Below are positions 11,201 through 18,076 of a stretch of 27,549 nt of DNA, in pieces. Origin of the DNA: Acanthaster planci (taxonomy: Eukaryota; Echinodermata; Asteroidea; Valvatida; Acanthasteridae); NCBI RefSeq assembly GCF_001949145.1, contig NW_019091459.1:791040-818588 (forward strand), read 5' to 3'. The translations under genes were made by a program, and so were the position numbers. Position 1 is the first letter of the stretch. Every line of letters begins with the position of its first letter. The notes under the pieces were generated by a model. That model made no database searches, was not told the DNA's origin, and was given only the letters and a program-made list of their open reading frames with translations.

Positions 11201-14200
11201 GCACCCATTTCTTCCCCAGGGTTTTCACAACTAAGCAGAGGTCTGTTGGAGAATCCAACTTCATTTGATGTCCAGAAAAGTCCAGGATTTGAAGACAATT
11301 GTTTTGACAATACTTGAACATCTCCTGAAAGCACAATCCAAGGTCATACTTTACGTCTTATTCACAGAACTGTCGTAAATTTGGTGTGGATGAGCCTGGG
11401 TGACTTACAAATTCGTTTTCAATTTTATGCGTCATTAGAGAGCCAGGAGACATTAATCCTGGAAGAGGTACAAGGTATGTACTGAAAACGTCAATATGGG
11501 AAATGATATGCCTTCCATAGTATAATCAGCTAGAGGGCGGATCCATTAATTTTTGGCGGGGGTCAAGCCGGATATTTTATGTCCCTTTTTGTGGACAAGC
11601 GCAAATGATGACGCAATACTGTACATGACCTACATTGTTTAAAAAAGTATTGGTGAACTAACTTTAGTTATTTCTTGTTATTTCCCCTATTAACCTCTCT
11701 TTTCTGTCTCTGAGCAGGGGAAGGGGGTTCGACCCCCGACCCTTGTCATTGGCATTTAGGATTTTGTTAGTGAGGGGGCACAAGGAGGCACCAGCATCCT
11801 ATGGAGGGTTCCAGCTTTCAGATGGGTGTTTTTTGCGGGGGGAAATCTTTTGTTAGCCTAGTTCACTCCCTTTTAAGGGAGTGAACTAGGCTATCTGTCC
11901 ACTCCCTTTTAAGTTGGAGGGCACCTGGGGATCTGGAATTTGTGTGTGTGATGGGGGGAGGGGACGCACGTGCCCCCAGCCCCTTCCCCCCGGTGGCTGC
12001 ATTCCTGCCTCCTACATCTGAGCTTGGACAATCTTTCTGAAATGGAAATGTTCAGGGAAGGGAATGCGTGCCTGAATGTTTGCTACACTGAACACAATCG
12101 GTGAAAAATTGTGGAAGATAGGTTGATGATAGTGCGTTAAATACGTCAACTCTACCATACCATGCACTTACTATGCACGTATTTCATGAAAAGAAGGTCG
12201 TCAACCCAACCACACCATGCACGTACTATGCACTTACTTCATTCATAGAGGGTCGTCGACCCAACCACACCATGCACGTACTATGCACTTACTTCATTCA
12301 TAGAGGGTCGTCAACCCAACCACACCATGCACGTACTTCACGCATAGAGCGCCGTCAACTCAACCACACCATGCACGTGCTATGCTCGTTCTTCACGCAG
12401 GGCCGTCACTGTTTCCCAAAAGTGAGGTTTAATTTTGATGGAATTTATCAAAGATCCTAAGTGGCTTTGTTGTAACTATCGTCTTATGTTGAGATGGTCA
12501 ATCAGGGAAGTCTGATTTTAATTAAACAGCATATCGTCTAAGAAACTACTGTTGCGTTCCCTAAATATCAAGTCGATGGTAGCATGGACTTTATTAGTGT
12601 CNNNNNNNNNNNNNNNNNNNNNNNNNNNNNNNNNNNNNNNNNNNNNNNNNNNNNNNNNNNNNNNNNNNNNNNNNNNNNNNNNNNNNNNNNNNNNNNNNNN
12701 NNNNNNNNNNNNNNNNNNNNNNNNNNNNNNNNNNNNNNNNNNNNNNNNNNNNNNNNNNNNNNNNNNNNNNNNNNNNNNNNNNNNNNNNNNNNNNNNNNNN
12801 NNNNNNNNNNNNNNNNNNNNNNNNNNNNNNNNNNNNNNNNNNNNNNNNNNNATGGAACATCGCACAGCTAGGCTACATTCATCGGGCCGGACCGTGGTGG
12901 GAGCTGTCCCGGACCACCACGGTGACTAGCAAGGGCTGGACGGGGCCAGCGCCGGTATGTACCGACCGCACTGCCGATCAGACCGCAATGAGTTGAGCGC
13001 AAAGATCGCCGCACTGTGTACCATTGGCTCAGCGTAGAGACGGGGAGGACTGGGCTAGTTAGCAGGACAAGGGTGGCGAGGGACACGGGGGTGTCTCGCC
13101 CGGCAATCGGTTCGGACGTAGCGGTGACGGGCCGCTACGACTCTCACTAGTACCCTGGGCTAATTCGTACCGCTGTCGCATAGGTCCAAGCTAAGGTAGC
13201 TGGCCATTCATATGGTTACATTTCTTCGCCATAAGAATGGTTATTATCGCACTTCTCTCGGTAAGGGTCCAACCGCCGCACTACGTTGGGTTTCGCTCTC
13301 GCAATAAGGGTTTGGTCCGCCGCACCTGACCGACGAGCGAAGAAAAATCTGCTCTATTTATAGGATTCTAGAGGCTTGGGAATTAATAAAATATGAGCGT
13401 CGCTGAACAGCTCAACCAATGAAAATCTTCCATTCCAAAGGGTCACATGACTACTTGCTAGAGTCGTGTGCAAGAATCTCAGTGTCGTGTGTAACAATGC
13501 AAAATACAGAATAAGAAGTCACGTGTACAAAGTGTAGAGCCGGGTGCGTGAAAGTGCTTACCCGGTCATCTGTGGCGAATGATTGACAGTTATAAAGTCT
13601 GAGGTTTCTGGACATTAGCATTTCTGGGAACCTTACCACGCCCAACTACGCAGCCACATGGAGGGGAATTCTGACATGCTAAAACTGAGCAGAGAAAACA
13701 CAAGGATAAAGGAGTGAAGGATCACGCCATCACGCCAGTACAGCATGAATAACTTAATACAAAATTAGCGTCTCTGGTACATGTCCACAATGCATAGCTT
13801 AGCTAAATAAGAGACCCTGGGAATGCAAGGACCGAGAACGAGTAAAACTAGGGGGCGCTAGAATTCCAAAATTTGTGGGTGCGCAACACTACAAAGCTTA
13901 TATTGCCGGGATGGCCGATTTCTTTTTTTTTTTCAAAAAACATTAAAACAATCCAGAATTTTCAATGTAACACTCTGCTTTTGAGCGGGTGAAAACGCTT
14001 TCGGTTCAAGAGCCGTAGCGATGCTGTTTTGAAAAAAGGAAACCAGTATTTTTTACTTGTGGGAAAGCATGGATCAATAAAAGATTAATCGTAAATACCT
14101 CTATCGCTTCTTCTGTGTCACGACAGGCTAAAACCTCCAGTGTCATGGAGTTTGGCTGCCTTGCTATCGTTCCGAATGCTCCAAAACGTACAACTGTGGC

Positions 14201-14574
14201 AGCATCAGAATGTTTCGATTGCTTGGTCGCGGTTTCTTGCCCAATATCTGAATCTTGCTGTTCCTGTGATTGTAACTTAGCCAGCTCTGTAAAACAACAA
14301 ACCCATCAGGTTAACATTAGCAGAAGCCATTTCTATTCAGTTTCTGAGAAGGCCAAAAAACCGGAATCATGTGACTTGGTGCTTATTATGCAGTATAACT
14401 CTCTGAACTGTTTCCCCAATACAAAGGCGCAATGTCCTTTCTGTCGTCGTTAAGATGACATTATTTAACGAACATTTATATATTTTAAATGCCAATAAAG
14501 GTGAACAATTTAGTTTGATATTCCTGCTCACCTTCAGCAGATGTTAGGAGGCTTGTTCGGCCATCCTCTTCCAA
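2199..14574 (-). CDS. ZU5-UPA-death domain-death domain protein gene (3' part, multi-exon)
   Basis: This entry gives the span from the poly(A) signal to the furthest 5' exon I could chain; the exons are listed separately. Joined exons encode about 780 residues: an unrecognised N-terminal region (~210), a helical linker, a ZU5 domain, a UPA domain, a first death domain, a short linker and a second death domain. ZU5-UPA-DD is the cytoplasmic supramodule of UNC5 netrin receptors, PIDD1 and ankyrins, where it mediates signalling-complex assembly and, in PIDD, autoproteolysis and caspase activation. No transmembrane segment, LRR, ankyrin or immunoglobulin repeat is visible here, so it cannot be called UNC5, PIDD or ankyrin. 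The start codon and promoter are upstream and not identified. Two death domains after one ZU5-UPA is unusual. A cytoplasmic adaptor or stress/immune-signalling role is inferred from family alone. Confidence 0.8.
2430..2488 (-). CDS. terminal coding exon (basic tail, stop TGA)
   Basis: The exon begins after a TAG acceptor (minus strand ...gctatgtag) and encodes 18 residues, rich in Lys and Arg, before TGA at 2430-2432. It takes a 2-nt start, matching the 1-nt overhang left by the exon at 2535-2615. The tail has no recognisable domain. If the transcript instead reads on after 3114, this exon is not used. Confidence 0.45.
2535..2615 (-). CDS. penultimate exon, low-complexity tail
   Basis: An 81-nt exon is flanked by a good acceptor (ttattgctacag) and a good donor (AAG|GTAAGC) on the minus strand. 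It enters with 2 nt and leaves with 1 nt, so it fits both its neighbours. The peptide is rich in Gln, Ser, Lys and His with no domain. Support is splice sites and phase only. Confidence 0.5.
2821..2840 (+). repeat. short tandem repeat, 10-mer ATTATTTATG x2
   Basis: Two exact 10-bp units lie inside an AT-rich run (2801-2848) with further partial units. A minor intronic feature. Confidence 0.7.
3114..3366 (-). CDS. second death domain exon
   Basis: The exon follows a cattttccag acceptor and encodes 84 residues with a whole death-domain pattern: an amphipathic first helix (LLRQIASELGEEWERLA), the conserved Trp, a second helix ending in a Ser/Lys/Ile motif, NNRGKIGDAMFQMLLCWHQ for helices 3-4, and a last helix (LADLVSALDDVGRNDLANKL). 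In PIDD, FADD and UNC5 homologues this fold makes homotypic DD-DD contacts. Phase 0 entry matches the linker exon at 3596-3693. I end the exon at a donor (CAAG|GTTGTT) leaving one overhang base that fits the exon at 2535-2615. Without splicing there, the frame continues to a stop at 3004, adding about 36 basic residues. Confidence 0.8.
3596..3693 (-). CDS. linker exon between the two death domains
   Basis: A 98-nt exon is flanked by ttccccttaaag and TCG|GTAAGT. It takes 2 nt at its start, which completes a codon with the single base left by the exon at 4551-4881, and ends in phase 0, matching the second death-domain exon. The 32 residues are rich in Ser, Asn, Pro and Ala with no predicted fold, as expected for a flexible spacer. 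The unbroken phase chain across three exons is the main evidence that both death domains belong to one protein. Confidence 0.7.
4551..4881 (-). CDS. first death domain exon (UNC5/PIDD-like DD)
   Basis: A 331-nt exon lies between a ccacttcaag acceptor and a TCTG|GTATAT donor. The 110 residues hold a death domain of the type that follows ZU5-UPA: LSSTGVSKLCELLE as helix 1, a conserved Trp in SYWRALATDLFG, the LKPNPAKEVLKVYFAT segment for helices 3-4, and a C-terminal VENLTHVFRRLGFDEDVI helix. In UNC5 and PIDD this domain mediates apoptosis-related assembly. Without splicing the frame hits TGA at 4543-4545, only two codons past the donor, so a transcript ending here with a single death domain is possible. 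Confidence 0.8.
5430..5690 (-). repeat. tRNA-derived SINE-like repeat, full-length copy
   Basis: Read on the minus strand, the element starts near 5690 with an A-box-like TGGCTTAGCG and has a B-box GGTTTGAGTCC at 5633-5643, the two internal promoter parts of tRNA-derived SINEs. A body with the GGAGGAAACCGGAGTACC motif, shared with interspersed repeats of many animals, follows, and it ends in an A-rich tail (aaaacaaaacaacaac) near 5430. A second, 5'-truncated copy lies at 8557-8703. Both are in introns of the ZU5 gene. Confidence 0.7.
5737..5772 (-). CDS. candidate small linker exon between UPA and first death domain
   Basis: A strong donor (GACCAG|GTAAAT) ends an open 36-nt segment coding for 12 Lys/Pro/Asp-rich residues. 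A phase-0 acceptor is available at ccagaaaag (alternative cag five bases upstream is out of phase). The exons on both sides join in phase 0 with or without it, so it may be alternative or false. Confidence 0.35.
7045..7206 (-). CDS. UPA domain exon, C-terminal part
   Basis: A 162-nt exon (54 codons, phase 0 in and out) lies between cattggcag and GGCTCG|GTGAGT. It encodes the strand-rich end of a UPA domain: VWTVFKNTTTFYLI, SIPICEVNC and GFDVSMKVTPG. UPA (conserved in UNC5, PIDD and ankyrins) packs against ZU5 and the death domain in the closed supramodule. Sharp drop of coding character on both sides. Confidence 0.7.
7447..7560 (-). CDS. UPA domain exon, central part
   Basis: A 114-nt exon (38 codons, phase 0 both ends) lies between ttgcatgctcaaag and CGTAAG|GTAGGT. 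The peptide DLVRHKGHVYVGIRNVSNGY matches the central UPA strands, in which a hydrophobic strand is followed by a turn and a W/Y-E-V pattern. An alternative acceptor (ttcgcag, 10 bases downstream) would break the phase. A short helical stretch normally found between the first UPA strand and this segment is missing from the chain, so an exon between 7560 and 9681 may be undetected. Confidence 0.7.
7950..8338. repeat. imperfect inverted repeat (foldback / MITE-like)
   Basis: The left arm 7950-7979 (TACTC..GATGTATCATCT..GCCAAGTC) recurs reversed at 8306-8338, with a few extra bases. Between them lies a perfect 20-bp palindrome and several CCAAGTCGAC-like words. No transposase is seen. It is probably a decayed non-autonomous element within an intron. 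Confidence 0.45.
8095..8114. repeat. perfect 20-bp palindrome GTCGACTTCGCGAAGTCGAC
   Basis: The sequence is its own reverse complement, centred on CGCG. It sits inside the inverted repeat at 7950-8338 and shares the AAGTCGAC word with it. Confidence 0.85.
8557..8703 (-). repeat. SINE-like repeat, 5'-truncated copy
   Basis: It matches the repeat at 5430-5690 closely over the body, e.g. CAGGCTATTTGCGCCAATAA and GAGTTAGGAAGAAGGTCCAG. On the minus strand it lacks the tRNA-like head and ends in an A-rich tail (aaaacaaaaaaaa), as expected for a copy whose reverse transcription stopped early. Confidence 0.7.
9091..9121. repeat. perfect hairpin, 15-bp arms, 1-nt loop
   Basis: The arm AAATGTGGCCTCTTC is followed by one base and its exact reverse complement. 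It lies in the intron between the ZU5 exon and the next UPA exon. As RNA it would form a very stable stem; as DNA it is a cruciform candidate. Confidence 0.85.
9681..10276 (-). CDS. ZU5 domain plus start of UPA domain (large exon)
   Basis: A 596-nt exon follows an aacatttcag acceptor and enters with 2 nt. It encodes first a helical linker (LDKLLLDYKELAEELGEEF), then a complete ZU5 domain (about 10169-9785) with the family hallmarks: a Gly-Gly start (YFNEEGGTLSL), VQLYIPRGAL, VRCGPPGLKFTESVVLSFPH, and the WQPLEDVLI ... LVDHFTRFGVG end. The UPA domain starts with CTVRLCVFNKSPRDL. I end the exon at TTG|GTAATT (phase 0) because the frame beyond, open to 9501, no longer looks like UPA. A later donor AGG|GTAAGA in the same phase is possible. 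There is no HFS-type autocleavage motif of the PIDD kind in the part I can see. Identification of ZU5 is firm. Confidence 0.85.
10431..10491 (-). CDS. short exon upstream of the ZU5 exon
   Basis: A 61-nt exon is flanked by ttaaaatttcag and AAGGAAG|GTGTGT. It enters in phase 0 and leaves one G, exactly what both neighbours need. Without it, the exons at 10867-11058 and 9681-10276 would not join in frame, which is the best evidence for it. The 20 residues have no recognisable motif. Confidence 0.65.
10867..11058 (-). CDS. N-terminal region exon, unrecognised domain
   Basis: A 192-nt exon (64 codons, phase 0) lies between tctgaatgcag and GACTTTGCT|GTAAGT. It has an acidic middle (RQDEEDARSPARDELLCEIE) and a strand-like end (YSEVNTVQLSVDFA). 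I do not recognise the fold. It continues the reading frame of the exon at 11181-11324. Confidence 0.65.
11181..11324 (-). CDS. N-terminal region exon, unrecognised domain
   Basis: A 144-nt exon (48 codons, phase 0 both ends) lies between tgctttcag and AAGCAG|GTATGT. The peptide alternates a Cys-containing helix-like start (EMFKYCQNNCLQILDF) with two hydrophobic strands around LCLVVKTLGKKWVLLD. This could be the core of a small alpha/beta fold, but I cannot place it in a family. Confidence 0.65.
11854..11893. repeat. perfect hairpin, 19-bp arms, 2-nt loop
   Basis: The arm TAGCCTAGTTCACTCCCTT is followed by TT and its exact reverse complement; a partial third copy of the arm (ccactcccttttaag) comes directly after. 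Intronic. Probably a small inverted duplication or the end of a foldback element. Confidence 0.85.
12140..12410. repeat. tandem repeat, ~55-bp unit, about five copies
   Basis: The words GGTCGTCAACCCAACCACAC and CATGCACGTACTATGCACTTAC recur at 55-bp steps (unit starts near 12144, 12196, 12251, 12306), then in shortened units near 12350 and 12401. The two middle units are almost identical. It lies about 190 bases from the assembly gap, in the intron between 11324 and 14099. The open frame across it is a by-product of the repetition. Confidence 0.85.
12602..12851. other. assembly gap (250 N)
   Basis: A run of 250 undetermined bases. ORFs drawn across it have no meaning. The true size of the gap is unknown. 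Confidence 1.
12852..13345. other. GC-rich unidentified block next to the gap
   Basis: Composition changes sharply from the surrounding AT-rich intron. It holds a 10-bp perfect stem (ACCGTGGTGG at 12891-12900 with CCACCACGGT at 12914-12923) and a near-duplicate near 13250-13330 (both halves end in CCGCCGCAC). Stops occur in all frames. I compared it mentally with 28S/18S rRNA and tRNA hallmarks and found no match. It may be part of a repeat whose remainder is lost in the gap. Confidence 0.4.
13346..14098. other. intron sequence, nothing recognised
   Basis: Part of the large intron between exons 14099-14286 and 11181-11324. It has no coding signal and no repeat that I can define. Confidence 0.5.
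14099..14286 (-). CDS. N-terminal region exon, unrecognised
   Basis: A 188-nt exon lies between ttgttttacag and GAG|GTATTT. It takes 2 nt to complete a codon with the exon at 14532-14574 and ends in phase 0, matching 11181-11324. The start is Gln/Glu/Ser-rich and polar (LAKLQSQEQQDSDIGQE), then a more ordered part (VVRFGAFGTIARQPNSMTLE). No known domain seen. Confidence 0.6.
14532..14574 (-). CDS. most 5' exon that could be chained
   Basis: A 43-nt exon is flanked by ttgactttcag and GCTGAAG|GTGAGC. Its single overhang base fits the next exon. It codes for 14 residues (LEEDGRTSLLTSAE). No start codon; the gene must continue further 5', either in the 14.6-15.9 kb stretch, beyond the retroelement block or outside the window. 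Confidence 0.55.
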
Positions 14575-15898
14575 CTGAAAGTCAAAGAAAAATGCGATAT
14601 ATACTCCAAGTTGCAGCTAGGTATTTCAAATTATAGGTTTAATACAAAACGTGTAAAACGCAGTATGACTGTGTTCTTGTGGGGCTCTCGTGGGGTACCT
14701 ATGCAGTTGGAACAATAGTACGCTAGAAAGAACCGAGAAGTTAATAAAATGTGCCCCAGAAGGGAATTCTAAAGAAGGGAAAGAAGAAGTGCATCATTGG
14801 TGGTTGAAGGGAGAATGATTTTCAGCATCAAATTCCAACAAAATACTCTTGTGTAGGGCCCACGCCTACAGAATATCAGTATCCCGTATTCCAAGTTCTC
14901 AAACCGCATCTGCTGTTGTTTTGTAAGGGAAATTTTGAAACGACAAAAGGTAAAAAATATATATATTTAAGTATCTGATTTACGTTTTCTCAGCTACAGA
15001 AAAAACCCTGAATACCAGCAACGTTGAATGCAAAGTACTATCTTTGTGGGCGTTGGTAACTGTAAAACCAGCCATTTTAAATGGGTGTTATTCTAATAGC
15101 TTCTGGGTGTTATCAGAGGTATGTGTACAGCGTGGTGAAGTCTTTTGATGACACCCGGGGTGTTAAATTATGTTCAAGCAGTACCATCGCCACTCTATAT
15201 GGTGTCGGGGTAGGTCCATTTCTCCCCAACCTTTCTGAAAGCTTAGGTATTTGCCAAAAATCCAGAAGTACAAACATAAAGGTCAGATGCAGTAAAAAAA
15301 AAACCTACAGTACAGAAATACAACTAAAATTGCACTGATTTTGCAATCTTTCCAAAAATCTCTAAAGGACCGGAAAGCAAATTTTACCATGCATGGAACA
15401 GCAGAAGTCAAAGGTAACTAAACAGCAGATCAAACGATCTTTTCACTGCATTCACTTACAAACAGCAATGTCGTCACTAGCTATATTTGTGTCTTAGGTT
15501 GTGCCTCATAAAGAAGCAACAGTCTCAAACTCAAAATACTGACTAATAATGCGTAGATAAAGTTTCAACCCCTTTATAGTTCAATAACAGAAGTAGGCAA
15601 AACGTTTAATGTTGTATTAATAATATATTTGACACTCACTATTTTGCAGTTAAAGACCTTTTTCACCCAATTTTGGTTAATCAACGTCACAATTTTACAA
15701 TTAAATGCAGCATTCCACAGCATTCTACCACACTGCATTCAGCTAACCTACTTGCCAATTAGAAAGCTTATTTACACAGTCACACCTTTGCAACCGACAA
15801 ACAACACAAGTCAAATAAGGAGTTAAAACAAGTAATTCGTGATGTACTGAACCCGAATATTTAGCATAAACCTACGATACCGTTTAGAACTAAACCAC
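14575..15898. other. no gene recognised
   Basis: Probably intron or 5' flank of the ZU5/death-domain gene. Only short ORFs with no domain; I could not find another exon with matching splice phase. Confidence 0.4.
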
Positions 15899-16082
15899 TG
15901 TTAAGGGTCAGTCAAAACTTTTGATGCCTTTATGTTTGTCGAAGTTGTATTGAACCACCCACCAAAGTAGGGAGGAGTCGGTTGAGTACACTTTGACCTT
16001 GAAATACAGCACAATTTGACCTTTGGTGATGGTGGCATTAATATGCATAAGTATAACAATAATAGGATATTGTGACGCCACA
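15899..16082 (-). repeat. possible 3' LTR of the gypsy element
   Basis: On the minus strand, a purine-rich tract (cggagggg, ending 16083) is followed at 16082 by TGTGGCGTCACAATA, a typical polypurine-tract/LTR-start arrangement. A candidate CA end falls at 15899-15900. There is no second LTR in the window to compare with, so the limits are tentative. Confidence 0.2.
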
Positions 16083-16312
16083 CCCCTCCGACGAATGCGA
16101 GGGCGCCCTCCTCCTCGAGATGCGGCGCGTCGGACGGCACGCCAGAGAGTCCCTGAGCGGCTAGGGACGAGTCCGTTGGGACCGAAGTGTACCGTCCCCC
16201 AAGAAAGTTGGTCTTCGTCGAGATGATGGCTAATCTGATTGGTCGAAAATCTGATTGATCAAAGCGGGTACGGACTTTGGGGGTCCTGGCGACTTCATTG
16301 GCTGGCGCTGGT

Positions 16313-16855
16313 TCATGGACCCCTGCCTGGTGGCTGGGCGTTGCCGGGTGTTCTTCTTTTGGCTTGTCGTTGCCTAGGATGGCCTCTGGAGTGGTATCGT
16401 TCTCTAGGGTGGGTCTCTCGTTGCTCTGGCGGTCTTCTTTTTCTTCTTCTCGTGGCTTCTCTTTCTTTGGGGACGTTCTTAACGGGCATAGGGAGGTTCC
16501 TAAACCTGCCCCATGGTACCGTGAATCGAGGATTGGGACTTCGTCTGTCCGCAGGCGTGCTTCCCACGATGATCCGCCTCACCTCCGTCTGCGTCGGTTC
16601 CCCTTGATCGGCCTCCTGACCTTTGTCTTGCCTTGGCCCGGGCGTCATCCTTTCTATATCACTTAAGTGGTCTGGGTGAGCTACTTTATAGTGCCGCCGC
16701 AGATTATCTCGACGCCTCTCCCGGTAATCACACCGCCAGCAGAAGAAATGGGTTGCTGGCCCATGGCTTTTCTTATGCCGTAACAGGCCCCTAAGGTGGC
16801 CGAACTTCTTGGGGCACATGGTGCACTGGAATTCTATCTTGGCCCAGACCTCCAT
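16313..16855 (-). CDS. two-finger C2H2 zinc-finger ORF in the 3' part of the gypsy element
   Basis: An uninterrupted 180-codon ORF. Residues 11-31 form a canonical finger (C11, C14, H27, H31; C-X2-C-X12-H-X3-H) and residues 39-60 a second (C39, C42, H55, H60; C-X2-C-X12-H-X4-H). The remaining ~120 residues are Arg/Pro/Gln/Glu-rich and look disordered and basic. It lies downstream of integrase on the same strand, where some LTR elements carry env or an extra ORF, and ahead of a possible 3' LTR. It is open while the neighbouring pol is full of breaks. It may be an accessory ORF of the element, or a captured or separate host gene. Likely nucleic-acid binding. Confidence 0.55.
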   Translation of the reverse strand: MEVWAKIEFQCTMCPKKFGHLRGLLRHKKSHGPATHFFCWRCDYRERRRDNLRRHYKVAHPDHLSDIERMTPGPRQDKGQEADQGEPTQTEVRRIIVGSTPADRRSPNPRFTVPWGRFRNLPMPVKNVPKEREATRRRKRRPPEQRETHPRERYHSRGHPRQRQAKRRTPGNAQPPGRGP

Positions 16856-16859
16856 CTTC

Positions 16860-17140
16860 TTTTATTTTTTATTTTTTTTATTTATTTACTGGTAACTTGA
16901 ACTCAGTTTCTGCAACGTTATCAGAGGAAACCATAATTAATTGACCACTGTCGTAAGGGCATTATTCTTTATATATACTTTATATTATACATTATACTTT
17001 ATATATCAATTATCGATAACTAAGCGGTAGCTTATGTTCCCGCCTTGGGTAACGTATTTTCTTTTCAACATTCTCGCCCGTCTTATCATGGCCCGACTTC
17101 ACTGATATACTTGGTTTAAGCGTTGTGTTACCTTTGCCTA
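16860..17140. other. AT-rich spacer between zinc-finger ORF and pol remnant
   Basis: It contains TTTATT-rich runs and short TTATATATACTTTATATTA repeats around 16965-17010. No ORF or motif beyond this. Confidence 0.5.
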
Positions 17141-17144
17141 AAAC

Positions 17145-18076
17145 CTAAAGACAATCGTTTCCTCTTTCTAAGGTAACCAAGATCTCAGGATGACTGCTTC
17201 CTTCATCCCTGTCACCCCAAGATTCAACCTCCTCAGGATGTTCTTGCGCATTGTCGGCGCCTGTTCTGGTGTTGGACTCACTAGAGGGAGCCCTACTAGG
17301 AGTACTCCATGGATCCAATGGACTGTTATGGCAAGGTTTCAGCCTATCGTCATGTACAACTCGGGGCTTTGCGCCCTTGACCTCATGCGGAATACAACAT
17401 CTGAGAGTTTCTTCAACACTAAATACGGCCCCTCCCACTTCAACTGAAGCTTGGGGCTAACCCCTTTCTTCCTTGCGGGGATGAACAGCCAAACAAAGTC
17501 CTCCTGGATATCAGGATCGCACGCCCGGCGATCATAGTTTTTCTTCTGGCGCCTCATAGCGTCTCCTAGTCATTTCTGCGCTCTCTCGTGAGCACTCCTG
17601 ATCTTGTCCCTCGAACTTTGTGCATAGTCACCTTTTGCCTCGCCATCACTTGGGGCCGGCTGCTCGATTGTTAGATCAATCGGGAGAGTGACTTCCCGGC
17701 CTAGCATCATCATATTTGGGGTTTCCCCCGGGCTTTCCTGTATCGTACATCTGTATGCGCTGGTTGCAAATGGGTGGTACTGGTCCCAATCGCGTTGACC
17801 TTTGTGCAGGTCGATCATCATAGAAACCATGGTGACGAGAGTCTTATTGAACCTTTCTATGAGCCCGTCTGATTTAGGATTGTATGCTGTTGTTCTTGAC
17901 TTACTTATTCCCAGTAGGCGACAAATTTCTGGGAATACCTCCGATTCGAAGTTGGTCCCATGATCCGAATGGACAATTCTCTGACAAACTTCGAGGCAAC
18001 TGTTTCTATCTTTGCATCCGGGAGTGCATATGCCTCCATCCATCTTGTGGTGTCGTCTCCAACCACCAGGATCCAC
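17145..18076 (-). pseudogene. gypsy integrase catalytic core, GPY/F module and pol C-terminus (broken)
   Basis: The piece at 17570-18076 has the second catalytic Asp (HSDHGTNFES) and the Glu (SDGLIERFN) of the DDE triad. The piece at 17339-17557 carries the GPY/F module (KLQLKWEGPYLVL). The piece at 17145-17438 has the usual pol end (PRVVHDDRLKPC). They lie in different frames or are separated by stops, so at least two frame changes separate them. Integrase would join cDNA to host DNA; this copy cannot make it. Confidence 0.8.

Noticed and set aside
12140-12410. CRISPR array
   Set aside because: The whole unit is repeated with no unique spacers, and the genome is eukaryotic.
12518-12929. Several ORFs across the N run
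   Set aside because: They consist of undetermined bases; no coding information.
12852-13345. Ribosomal RNA fragment
   Set aside because: GC-rich and structured, but none of the conserved 18S/28S landmarks that I know are present.
16023-16666. Plus-strand ORFs opposite the zinc-finger ORF
   Set aside because: Antisense shadows of GC-rich coding sequence; the minus-strand frame has both canonical zinc fingers.
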